64,000 nt of DNA. Origin: an uncultured Lachnospiraceae bacterium (GTDB taxonomy: Bacteria > Bacillota > Clostridia > Lachnospirales > Lachnospiraceae). Made by a program: the position numbers and the translations under genes. The stretch lies in contig CATLHM010000009.1 in NCBI GenBank assembly GCA_949949005.1, positions 1 to 64,000 on the forward strand, read 5' to 3'. The notes beneath the pieces were generated by a model. The model made no database searches, was not told where the DNA came from, and worked only from the letters and a program-made list of their open reading frames with translations. The stretch's first letter is position 1; each line of letters starts with the position of its first letter. Of the stretch, positions 33,999-41,895 are shown one piece after another.

Positions 33999-35821
33999 GA
34001 GAGTGTACCTCCTTTGACAGCACGGGCAGAGCCACGGGTATTGCTATCCGAAAAATCGGTGTGCAGCGCCGCCCTTTTTTCTCCGATGGCAGCTTCCAGT
34101 TGCTGCTTTTCAAACATATCCTTATAAATACCATCCAGCTCCATGAGGGAAGCATGGTTTCCGATCTCCCTGGCCTCTCCGTCCTCCAGAACCATAATGA
34201 TGTCCGCGTTTTGGATGGTGGAAATACGGTGAGCGATCAGAATGGTGGTTTTGCCCCGTCGGTTTTCTTTCAGGTTCTTCAAAATCTGCTCCTCTGTGTC
34301 AGTGTCCACAGCGGAGAGAGCATCGTCCAATATCAGGATAGGGGCGTCCTTGATCAGGGCCCGGGCAATGGAGCTTCGCTGCTTCTGGCCGCCGGAGAGG
34401 GTGACTCCACGTTCCCCCACCATAGTCTCATAGCCGTCGGGGAAGGCGACGATATTCTCGTGGATACAGGAAGCCCGGGCGGCCCGAACCACGGCGTCCA
34501 TGTCCGTTTCCTGGGCGCCGAAGGAAATGTTGGACTTCAGGGTGTCCGAGAAAAGGAAGTTATCCTGAGGTACATAGGCAATATGCTCCCGCAGTTCCTT
34601 TAAGGGGATGGTGTTGATGTCCTGACCGTCGATGAGAATCATGCCCGGTTTGGTGTTGTACAAGTGCAGAAGCAGATTCACCAGAGTAGACTTGCCATTG
34701 CCGGTGCGCCCGATAATGGCAAGGGTGGTTCCTGCCGGGATTTCCAGATTGATGTCCTTTAAGGTGGGCTCACTGTGCCCTTTGTGAAGAAAGGTCAGAT
34801 GGGAAAGGGTAATCTCTCCCCTGATTTTGGGAGCGGAAACTACCTGGTCGTTATCCTGTACCATGGGCTTTTCCTGAAATACCTCCTGCACCCTTCGGAT
34901 GGAGGCGCTTCCCTGAGAAAACATGTTGATGGCATCGCCGCAGGCAAGCATGGGCCAGACCAGCATGTTGATATACTGGTTAAAGGCCACGAAACGCCCC
35001 AGGGTGATCTCTCCGGTCAGGGCAAGATAGCCGCCGTAGATCAGGGTGATCAGGCTGCTGAAACCGATGATCACGTCGAGCAGGGGCATGACGATAGCCT
35101 GCAGGCGCACCACCGTCAGGTTTTTGTCCATGGTATTCTGATTCGCTTTCAAAAAACCGTACATCTGGGCCCGTTCCTGGACAAAGGCCTTGATCACCCG
35201 CACCCCCGAAAAGCTCTCCTGCACATAGTCGGTGAGATCGGAGACAGCCTCCTGCCGGGCTTTATACTTGGGGTGCATGATTTTTCCATAATAAATTTCC
35301 CCAACACAGATCAGGATCATGGGAATCAGGGCAAGGAGGGTCAGGCGCACATTGACGTAGACCATCATCTGTGCGATCACCATAACGGTCATCACAGTGG
35401 CGTCAAAGACGCAGATCACCGCAGGCCCGATGGCCATGCGAATCATATTTAAATCGCTGGTAAAGCGGGTCATAAGATCCCCGGTTTTGTGTTCGTTGTA
35501 ATATTCCACATCCAGAGTTTCCAGGTGAGCGAACATATCGTCCCGCAGGCTCCGCTCAATTCCCCGGGAGGCGCCGAAGAGAAAGTAGCGCCAGAGAAAG
35601 CGTCCAAGGGCCAGCCCGGCTCCCAGCAAAAAGAGCGCAAGCAGGTGCCTGCGGATCCCGCTCATGGTAAGGGAGGAGGCGGTCAGGCCGTCCGTGATGG
35701 AGCCCGTCACCTTGGGAATGAAAATGTTAAAAAAGTCCACGAAAAAAAGAGTGATAATACCGGCGGTGTACCGGAATTTGTAGCGTTGTATGTACTGCCA
35801 TATAAACCTGAAAGAATTCAT
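33995..35821 (-). CDS. ABC exporter half-transporter, BmrC/YheI type
   Basis: The product has 608 residues from the ATG at 35821, with AAAGGGG upstream; an 18-codon extension to 35875 has no such signal. Six spans precede an ATPase domain with P-loop GRTGNGKST, signature LSGGQKQRS and H-loop AHRIST. The Walker B is ILILDDALSAVD: the catalytic Glu is replaced by Asp, the hallmark of the degenerate subunit in heterodimeric exporters. It is translationally coupled to the BmrD-like partner. No regulator or leader peptide for the pair is obvious in the 160 bp upstream, which it shares with the divergent DUF2264 gene. Confidence 0.85.
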   Translation of the reverse strand: MNSFRFIWQYIQRYKFRYTAGIITLFFVDFFNIFIPKVTGSITDGLTASSLTMSGIRRHLLALFLLGAGLALGRFLWRYFLFGASRGIERSLRDDMFAHLETLDVEYYNEHKTGDLMTRFTSDLNMIRMAIGPAVICVFDATVMTVMVIAQMMVYVNVRLTLLALIPMILICVGEIYYGKIMHPKYKARQEAVSDLTDYVQESFSGVRVIKAFVQERAQMYGFLKANQNTMDKNLTVVRLQAIVMPLLDVIIGFSSLITLIYGGYLALTGEITLGRFVAFNQYINMLVWPMLACGDAINMFSQGSASIRRVQEVFQEKPMVQDNDQVVSAPKIRGEITLSHLTFLHKGHSEPTLKDINLEIPAGTTLAIIGRTGNGKSTLVNLLLHLYNTKPGMILIDGQDINTIPLKELREHIAYVPQDNFLFSDTLKSNISFGAQETDMDAVVRAARASCIHENIVAFPDGYETMVGERGVTLSGGQKQRSSIARALIKDAPILILDDALSAVDTDTEEQILKNLKENRRGKTTILIAHRISTIQNADIIMVLEDGEAREIGNHASLMELDGIYKDMFEKQQLEAAIGEKRAALHTDFSDSNTRGSARAVKGGTLS

Positions 35822-35982
35822 TTTGTACGCCCCTTTGCTTATTTGCCCCGTTTTTTTCTGTTGCGCAATAAACATAGCTTATCACATTCATAAAGGAAAT
35901 ACCAGTGCGGATTGCGGTTGAAATCCACCTGGATTAAGAGTACTATGAATAGGAAAAACAGGATAAGGAGAGCAATTGTCAA

Positions 35983-38148
35983 ATGGTATTTAAAGTTGAA
36001 AATCCGGATTATAATTTAAGCCCCTACACGGGGATGACCAGAAAACATTGGCTGGACGCAGGCCGCTACCTGCTGGAGGGGATTTTCGGGAACCTTTCCG
36101 GTATAGATGACCCTATCGTGATGCCGAGAAAGGAGACCAAAGTAACCTATCCCCACCTTACAGCTCCTGCGGCGCAGCAGGAGGCGGAGAGAAAGGCGGA
36201 AATATTTGAAGGGCTTACCCGCTCTTTCTTCATCGCCTCCGTGATGATCAGGAATGAACCGGACATTGAAATCTGCGGCATACGCCTTAAGGACTATTAT
36301 AAAAAGCACATCCTGCGGGCCTGTACCAAAGAGGACGCGGTTTATGTGGGAAGCTATGAGGATATGTGCAGCCTTACCGGCCGCGATGATCCTTTTAAGA
36401 CCTTCCAGCAGACGGTGGAGACCAGTGCCCTGGTGATCGGCCTGCAGGCCTGCCGGGAGCAGATTTGGATGAGTTATACCAAGGAAGAAAAGGATCGGAT
36501 CGCATCCCTTCTCTCCGGGTTTGCCCACGGAAATACAGTGCCTCAGAATTGGCGTTTTTTTAATCTGCTGGATCTTGCCTTTTTACATAAGGAAGGGTAT
36601 GAGATTGATAAAGAGATTATGGTGGATCATGCGCAGGCCCTTCTGAATTATACCGTAGGGGACGGCTGGTACCGGGACGGTCAGTGCTTTGACTATTATT
36701 CCTGCTGGGCCTTCAACATCTATGCGCCCATCTGGAACAGTTGGTACGGGTATGAGAACGAGCCTTATCTGGCAAGGCGGTTTGAGGAATGCTCCAACCA
36801 GTTAATGGAAAATTATCCGGACTTTTTTGACCGGGACGGCTTTACCAATATGTGGGGAAGAAGCTGCATCTACCGGAATGGGGCCACAGGCCCTCTGGCC
36901 GCCAATTTCTTTTTGCGATCCCCCAAGGCAGATCCCGGAAGGGCAAGAAGGATTGCCTCCGGTTCCCTGCTCCAGTTTCTGACAAGGGATGACTTTTTAT
37001 ATAAAGGGGTGCCTACCCTGGGATTCTACGATCAGTTTACGCCATTGGTGCAGGGATATTCCTGCGCGGAGTCCCCGCTGTGGATGGGAAAGGCTTTTCT
37101 GTGCCTGGAGCTGCCGCCGGAGCATCCCTTCTGGACGGCTAAGGAGAACAATGGTACATGGGAGAAGCTGGAAAAGGGCGGGATCAAAGAGACCACCCTG
37201 GCAGGTCCGGCCCTATGCTACACCAACCATGAGGCGAACGGGGAAACCATCCTGCGCAGTGCCAAGGTCTTTAAGGAGGCCGGGGATATCCATGGCATGT
37301 GGAACTATGGAAAGCTGAATTATAATACGAAGTATCCATGGGAATCCACGCCGTGCCCCCAAAAGGATTCGGCTTTGGAGCAGGAGGAAGAAGCCGGAGC
37401 CGGGCGGACAGTGTGCGAAGCTCAGCAGTACCTTCTTTTTGAACAGGAAAAGGAGACGCCTTCCAGAGGGAATATTACCCTGTGGTGCGGCGAGAAGGAC
37501 GGAGTGCTCTACCGCAGACAGTTTTTTGACGGAACTCTCGCCCTGGAACAGCACTGGATCCAGGCTGTCAATCTTGCGGATTTCCCGGTGGAGCGGGGAA
37601 TTATGCGGGTGGATAAGCTGCGCCTGATCAGAAGGCCGGTGACCATGACCCTGGGCTCCTACGGGTTCCCGGATAATCCGGGTGCGGATGGCAGCGGGAC
37701 CAGGATTTTGAAAAGGGAAGAGAGACTTCCTGACGGCAGCCTTGCCCAGGCGATTATCCTGATTGGCCGGGATCACAGGGGAGTACCCAGGCAGATGGCT
37801 ATGACCTGCTACCAGGGATGGGAAAGGATGGAGGTGGTTCGCAGCAGGGGCACCAATCCGGATTCACGGGACTCCATTGTGATCTGTGCGTCCATGAAGA
37901 GCTGCAAGCAGTATGGGAGTGCGGAGCCTTACCTCTTAATTTCCCAGGTGATCACGGCAGAGCTGCCGGGACAAGAGCCAGGGCAGGGAGAAGCGGAATG
38001 TGTGTTTACGGATGAAGAGTTGTTCCCAATCCGGGAAATCCTTTATGAGGATACGCCCCGCACAGGCGCCTATGGCACCACCACCATCTGCCTGAAAAAC
38101 GGAGAAGTCAGAAGGGTGAATTTTGAGGGGATCGAGGGGGCTTTTTAA
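35983..38148 (+). CDS. DUF2264 family protein
   Basis: The product has 721 residues from ATG 35983, about 10 bp after AAGGAG. The N-terminal 350 residues follow DUF2264 (TGMTRKHWLDAGRYLLEGIF, RDGQCFDYYSCWAFNIYAPI, WGRSCIYRNGA), which by composition looks like an alpha/alpha-barrel of the kind found in polysaccharide-active enzymes. The C-terminal 350 residues are beta-rich, as in heparinase-like proteins. No signal peptide is present. The family is found in glycan loci but, to my knowledge, its reaction is not established. It stands alone here, divergent from the exporter pair and followed by a terminator hairpin. Confidence 0.8.
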   Translation: MVFKVENPDYNLSPYTGMTRKHWLDAGRYLLEGIFGNLSGIDDPIVMPRKETKVTYPHLTAPAAQQEAERKAEIFEGLTRSFFIASVMIRNEPDIEICGIRLKDYYKKHILRACTKEDAVYVGSYEDMCSLTGRDDPFKTFQQTVETSALVIGLQACREQIWMSYTKEEKDRIASLLSGFAHGNTVPQNWRFFNLLDLAFLHKEGYEIDKEIMVDHAQALLNYTVGDGWYRDGQCFDYYSCWAFNIYAPIWNSWYGYENEPYLARRFEECSNQLMENYPDFFDRDGFTNMWGRSCIYRNGATGPLAANFFLRSPKADPGRARRIASGSLLQFLTRDDFLYKGVPTLGFYDQFTPLVQGYSCAESPLWMGKAFLCLELPPEHPFWTAKENNGTWEKLEKGGIKETTLAGPALCYTNHEANGETILRSAKVFKEAGDIHGMWNYGKLNYNTKYPWESTPCPQKDSALEQEEEAGAGRTVCEAQQYLLFEQEKETPSRGNITLWCGEKDGVLYRRQFFDGTLALEQHWIQAVNLADFPVERGIMRVDKLRLIRRPVTMTLGSYGFPDNPGADGSGTRILKREERLPDGSLAQAIILIGRDHRGVPRQMAMTCYQGWERMEVVRSRGTNPDSRDSIVICASMKSCKQYGSAEPYLLISQVITAELPGQEPGQGEAECVFTDEELFPIREILYEDTPRTGAYGTTTICLKNGEVRRVNFEGIEGAF

Positions 38149-38189
38149 GAAGTTGTAGAAATTTTGCGGAGTATCCTGATTCATAACAC

Positions 38190-38211
38190 GAGGGCAGCAC
38201 GTTCTGCCCTC
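38190..38211 (+). terminator. Terminator-like hairpin after the DUF2264 gene
   Basis: GAGGGCAG (38190-38197) pairs exactly with CTGCCCTC (38204-38211) around CACGTT, 41 bp after the stop. No long T-run follows. The rest of the gap to 38450 is AT-rich; TTGACT near 38280 may belong to the promoter of the next gene. Confidence 0.55.
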
Positions 38212-38450
38212 ATATAACAAAATCTTAATTCCTTCAGGCCTTTGGATAAGTTTAGAAAATTTTAATTTGTGTATCTCTTTTGACTATGCTATCCTTTTTA
38301 CAGGGCATTCTTGCCCGATACATTCTTTTTGCTCTAAGTAATATCATCAGACCCAGAGAACTTTATCACATTCCTGATCAATTAATTTCATTTCAATGTT
38401 TTTCCAACCAATCCGAAAATAACCAAGAACAACCAAGAAAGGACACGTCT

Positions 38451-39395
38451 ATGAACAAATCTCAGGTATCCAAAGAAACCGTCAAACAGGAACCCTCTAT
38501 GCCTATCCATGCCGAATTGACCCAGTCTCCGAAACCGCGTCCCACAGGGGCAGTGCCCATTCCCATGACTAATGACTACTTATTCCGCGCCTTTTTACAG
38601 AGGAATAACAGAGCGCTTAAGGGGCTTGTGGCCGCCCTGCTCTATAGGGAACCGGAAACCATATCCTCCGCGGAGATTATGAATCCTATCGAACTGGGGA
38701 ACTCAGTGAACGATAAAACATTTATCCTGGACATCCGGGTTTCCTTAAATAATCATACGAGAATCAACCTTGAAATGCAGGTGATCAATGAGCATAACTG
38801 GACGGAACGCTCCTTATGTTATCTGTGCAGAGACTTCAGCCAGCTGACATCAGGAGAGAAATACCAGACGGTCAAACCGGTAATTCAGATCGGAATCCTG
38901 AATTTCAGCTTATTTCCCCAATATCCGGAGTTCTATGCCACCTACAAGATGTTAAATGTGAAAACGTATACTTTATATAGTGACAAACTGCGCCTTTCTG
39001 TGTTAGACTTAACCCATAGGGAACTGGCAACAGAGCAGGATAAGCAGTATCAGCTTGATGTTTGGGCATCCCTTTTCAAAGCCAATACATGGGAGGAGAT
39101 CAATATGCTGGCGAAGAAGAATGAATATATAGACGAGGCGGCAAATACGATACATCAGCTGACCCAGGAGGAGAAGATCCGCATGCAGTGTGAGGCGCGG
39201 GAAGATTATTACCGTACACAGCTTGGATGGCAGTGGATGCTGGCGGAGCAGAGGAAAATGCTGGAAGAACAGAGCGCAATGTTGGCGGAAAAGGATGCAA
39301 TGTTGGGAAAAAAAGACGCAATGTTGGCAGAAAGGGATGCAACTATCCAAAAACTGAGAGAAGCATTAGAGGCAAAGCCGGAGAAAGCCGAATAG
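38451..39395 (+). CDS. Rpn-family recombination-promoting nuclease
   Basis: The product has 314 residues from ATG 38451 (AAAGGA 7 bp upstream). PIPMTNDYLFRAFLQRNNRA is the typical start, followed by the PD-(D/E)XK-type residues in TFILDIRVSL and INLEMQVINEHNWTERSLCY. Rpn proteins were named for promoting RecA-independent recombination and are DNA endonucleases; some take part in defence. The C-terminal tail has three 7-residue repeats that would form a coiled coil. The gene ends 2 bp from the convergent AraC-type gene. A second Rpn gene lies at the right edge of the window. Confidence 0.85.
   Translation: MNKSQVSKETVKQEPSMPIHAELTQSPKPRPTGAVPIPMTNDYLFRAFLQRNNRALKGLVAALLYREPETISSAEIMNPIELGNSVNDKTFILDIRVSLNNHTRINLEMQVINEHNWTERSLCYLCRDFSQLTSGEKYQTVKPVIQIGILNFSLFPQYPEFYATYKMLNVKTYTLYSDKLRLSVLDLTHRELATEQDKQYQLDVWASLFKANTWEEINMLAKKNEYIDEAANTIHQLTQEEKIRMQCEAREDYYRTQLGWQWMLAEQRKMLEEQSAMLAEKDAMLGKKDAMLAERDATIQKLREALEAKPEKAE
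39276..39338 (+). repeat. Three 21-bp tandem repeats in the Rpn gene tail
   Basis: Three units encode AMLAEKD, AMLGKKD and AMLAERD, and degenerate relatives (KMLEEQS) precede them. The 7-residue period gives a perfect coiled-coil heptad. Unit length keeps the frame, so copy changes would alter coil length only. Confidence 0.8.
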
Positions 39396-39397
39396 CT

Positions 39398-40243
39398 TCA
39401 AACATTCCGGGAGCGCCGCACGGAGGAAGGGGTCTGTCCGTAGAGCTCTTTAAAGGCCCGGTTAAAGAGCTTTTGGTTGGTAAACCCGTTATCCTCCATG
39501 ATCTGCGCCACAGGAGCGTCCGAATTTTGCAGATCCTGATAGACATGGGAAAGGCGTACTTCGTTTACATAGTTTAAAAAGGACATTCCCATATTCTTTT
39601 TAAAAAAGCGGCAGAAATATTCCTTCCCCAGGCCAAGGTGGTCGGCCCCGTCACTGAGAGTGACTGGCTCCTGGAAATGCTGTTCGGTAAAGGTGATGAT
39701 GGAGCGGATCCGCTCCCGGGTCATTTTATCCATGGTGGAGGCAGCGGAAGCCGTGAGCGTTGAAAAATCCCGGAGCAGATGGGCGAGGAGCTGCAGTACA
39801 AGTCCCTCCGCTTCCAGGGCATAGACGGGCAGATCCATGATATAAAGCCGGGTCAGGGTTTCCATCAGCCCGCATATCTCCCGGTAGTTTGGAAAACGCT
39901 CGTCTTCTATCTCGTCAGGAGTACAGCGGATCTGATGGAGTTCAATATCGGGAAGATAGTTTGCAAGCAGTTTTTTGGATAAGTGGATGTTGACGAACAT
40001 GGAAGTTTTATCGTGGGCATAGGTGCTGTGTACCTGGGAGGATTCGATCACTGCCAGGTTTTTTTTATTCAGCGGGTGCAGCTTTCCCTCGATCCGCAGG
40101 TCGATTTCCCCGTTCAGGGGATAAAGGATCTCCAGCTCCTCGTGCCAGTGCAGGGGATGGCGTCCGCCGGGGGTGGTGATAAATCTAATGAGAGTCCCCA
40201 TGGGGCTTAAGGAGCGTATCGTTTTATAATAGGGCTGTTCCAT
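39398..40243 (-). CDS. AraC-family regulator with cupin sensor
   Basis: The product has 281 residues from ATG 40243, supported by GGAAGGAGAG upstream. An N-terminal cupin-like sensor (HPLHWHEELEILYPLNGEID) is followed by two AraC helix-turn-helix motifs (ADHLGLGKEYFCRFFKKNMG and IMEDNGFTNQKLFNRAFKEL). Such proteins usually sense sugars and activate neighbouring glycan genes. The direct targets here are unclear: the gene sits between the Rpn nuclease and a 43-residue ORF. Three AAGTC half-sites lie in the divergent upstream region. Confidence 0.85.
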   Translation of the reverse strand: MEQPYYKTIRSLSPMGTLIRFITTPGGRHPLHWHEELEILYPLNGEIDLRIEGKLHPLNKKNLAVIESSQVHSTYAHDKTSMFVNIHLSKKLLANYLPDIELHQIRCTPDEIEDERFPNYREICGLMETLTRLYIMDLPVYALEAEGLVLQLLAHLLRDFSTLTASAASTMDKMTRERIRSIITFTEQHFQEPVTLSDGADHLGLGKEYFCRFFKKNMGMSFLNYVNEVRLSHVYQDLQNSDAPVAQIMEDNGFTNQKLFNRAFKELYGQTPSSVRRSRNV

Positions 40244-40309
40244 AACTCTCTCCTTCCGCATCAATACTGCTCTTTTATATGGAAAGATCAAACTGCGCGA
40301 GACAATGAC

Positions 40310-40411
40310 AAGTCAATATAGACATTGATAAATATTTAACGCATCTGATATTTTACATAAATAATCATATAACAGAAGGAATATGAAGTCAATATCGACT
40401 TAAATAAAGTC
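40310..40411. promoter_or_regulatory. Repeated AAGTC half-sites, candidate AraC-type operator
   Basis: AAGTCAATATAGAC (40310-40323) and AAGTCAATATCGACTT (40386-40401) share twelve or more bases 76 bp apart. The second forms AAGTC-N6-GACTT. A third AAGTC lies at 40407-40411. They sit between the AraC-type gene and the divergent 43-residue ORF, where a looping regulator could bind. Confidence 0.45.
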
Positions 40412-40501
40412 AAAATGGTTTCTATTCAGACTAAGGCCTTTGGGATAAAATGATACTCGTAACAAGGAAATAAATGGCAATGAGAAAAGGAGATGTTTAT
40501 T

Positions 40502-40633
40502 ATGAGTATCGTTGTATTGAAGAGAAACATTGCAAAGTATTTTGAGAAGCATGGAGTGGAAATTATGTGCAGCCTTGCCGTGTTAGATGAAAATTCCAAT
40601 GCGTATGAAAATTATTGTCTGCTGAATAAATAA
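40502..40633 (+). CDS. 43-residue small protein
   Basis: ATG 40502 lies 9 bp after AAAAGGAG (40485-40492), a strong ribosome-binding site. The frame encodes 43 residues starting MSIVVLKRNIAKYFEKHGVE and ending ENYCLLNK. The N-terminal half is basic and amphipathic; the second half is acidic with two Cys (one in IMCSLAV, one in YCLL). I do not recognise the family. A structured RNA stretch and a strong terminator follow directly, so the transcript would be only about 300 nt. It might be a peptide regulator, a signalling peptide or a small toxin; nothing decides among these. Confidence 0.55.
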   Translation: MSIVVLKRNIAKYFEKHGVEIMCSLAVLDENSNAYENYCLLNK

Positions 40634-40726
40634 AGAGTGTTGGAAGAAGGCCCCTGCGGGGGATGCATACGGGCATGGCATAGGTGCAGCCCGAAAAGAC
40701 AAAGGCTGCCACGTGCATGATCGTGG
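40634..40726 (+). other. Structured non-coding stretch after the 43-residue ORF
   Basis: Three stems are visible in about 90 bases: CCCC/GGGG (40651-40661), GCAGCC (40686-40691) with GGCTGC (40704-40709), and CACG (40710-40713) with CGTG (40722-40725). The last two are adjacent and lead straight into a strong terminator. It could be the 3' part of a small mRNA or an independent small RNA. I match it to no known RNA family. Confidence 0.4.
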
Positions 40727-40768
40727 AAACCGCCAAAGTGTAAAAAATCTGTTACACTTTGGCGGTTT
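40727..40768. terminator. Strong terminator between convergent genes
   Basis: AAACCGCCAAAGTGTAA (40727-40743) pairs perfectly with its complement at 40752-40768 (17 pairs), with an 8-nt loop and five T on the plus side. The A-rich left arm makes it usable on the minus strand too, where it would end the LacI-type gene 10 bp away. Confidence 0.85.
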
Positions 40769-40777
40769 TTGTCTATT

Positions 40778-41839
40778 CTATTTAGGCAGCAAACCGCTGC
40801 TTTCCCTCACGACAAGCATCGGCTCCACCATCTGTAGCTTTTCCACCGGCAGGCCGTTCATCCGCCCGATAGCCGCCTTTACCAGCAGGGAGCCATACGC
40901 TTCATAATCATAACCGACACTGGTTAGGCAGGGCATGGCGGTCTCCGCTATGTAGGTATTGTCAAAGCTGGCCACCGCTATATCCTCCGGAATCTTTCCG
41001 CCATGCTCCCGGATGCTCTGCATGACCCCAAGGACCCCATAGTCGTTGATTGCAATCACCGCTGTGGGCATGGCAGACAGGTCTTTTTTCTGATACAGCT
41101 CATTCATCTGGGTATAGCCGGAACGGATGTCGTAACCGCCGCCTTGCCCGATCAGGTCGGGGTCAAAGGACAGCCCGCTGCTCTTCAAAATCTGTTTGTA
41201 ACGCATCACCTTCTCGTAGGTGGACAGCACGTCCATTTTTCCCCCGAGAACGGCGATTCTTTCGTGGCCGAGAGAGAGCAGATGCCCCATCAGAAGATCC
41301 ATGGACTTCATATGGTCGATCCTCACCATATCGCACCCTGTTCCGTCCAGCTTTCCGGTCAGGATGACAGGAATCTGCTCCATGATAGTATTGATCCGCT
41401 CCGCGTACTCTATATTGGTAACCAGCTCGTCTGCGTGTCCGCCCAAAAGAATGATGGCGTCCACCCTCTGCTCTTTAAGCTTTCCCAGCAATTGCTCTTC
41501 CAGATCCATATCCCTTAAAAAGTTGTATACGGATACGCTGTAGTTTTCCTTTCTGGCCGCCTGCTCGCAGGCCACGAACATGGAAGAATAATAGGGATTT
41601 CTGATGTCGGCCATCAAAAGTCCGATCATACGGCTTCTGGCGTCAGCAAGCCCCTTTGCCAGGGCGTTGGGTGTAAAGCTGTATTTCTCCACCGCGGCCA
41701 GAACCTTTTCCTTTTTGGTTTCATTAACCCTTGCGCTGCCTGTCAAAACTCTGGAAACGGTGGAGGCCGACACCCCTGCCTCCGCCGCTATATCATAAAT
41801 TGTAATTTTCCTGTTGTCTCCTGTTTTTGAGGAATGCAT
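40778..41839 (-). CDS. LacI-family transcription regulator
   Basis: The product has 353 residues from ATG 41839, with GGGAGGTC upstream; the open frame continues back into the end of the exporter gene without a start signal. The HTH is textbook (ITIYDIAAEAGVSASTVSRV), followed by the hinge NALAKGLADARS and a periplasmic-binding-protein fold (IGLLMADIRNPYYSSMFVAC, VASFDNTYIAETAMPCLTSV). Such repressors bind a sugar or nucleoside. It lies 56 bp downstream of the ABC exporter pair on the same strand, which is an odd partner for a sugar repressor; a target elsewhere is likely. Confidence 0.9.
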   Translation of the reverse strand: MHSSKTGDNRKITIYDIAAEAGVSASTVSRVLTGSARVNETKKEKVLAAVEKYSFTPNALAKGLADARSRMIGLLMADIRNPYYSSMFVACEQAARKENYSVSVYNFLRDMDLEEQLLGKLKEQRVDAIILLGGHADELVTNIEYAERINTIMEQIPVILTGKLDGTGCDMVRIDHMKSMDLLMGHLLSLGHERIAVLGGKMDVLSTYEKVMRYKQILKSSGLSFDPDLIGQGGGYDIRSGYTQMNELYQKKDLSAMPTAVIAINDYGVLGVMQSIREHGGKIPEDIAVASFDNTYIAETAMPCLTSVGYDYEAYGSLLVKAAIGRMNGLPVEKLQMVEPMLVVRESSGLLPK

Positions 41840-41895
41840 TTCTGACCTCCCTGGGTGGAATGAGCGAAGCCGTCTCCCCTTTTTTGGAAAAAGTG

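Noticed and set aside
32106..35893. Plus-strand frames of 100-280 codons opposite the BmrCD-like genes
   Set aside because: Their composition (His/Gly-rich, no motifs) is that of antisense shadows of GC-rich exporter genes.
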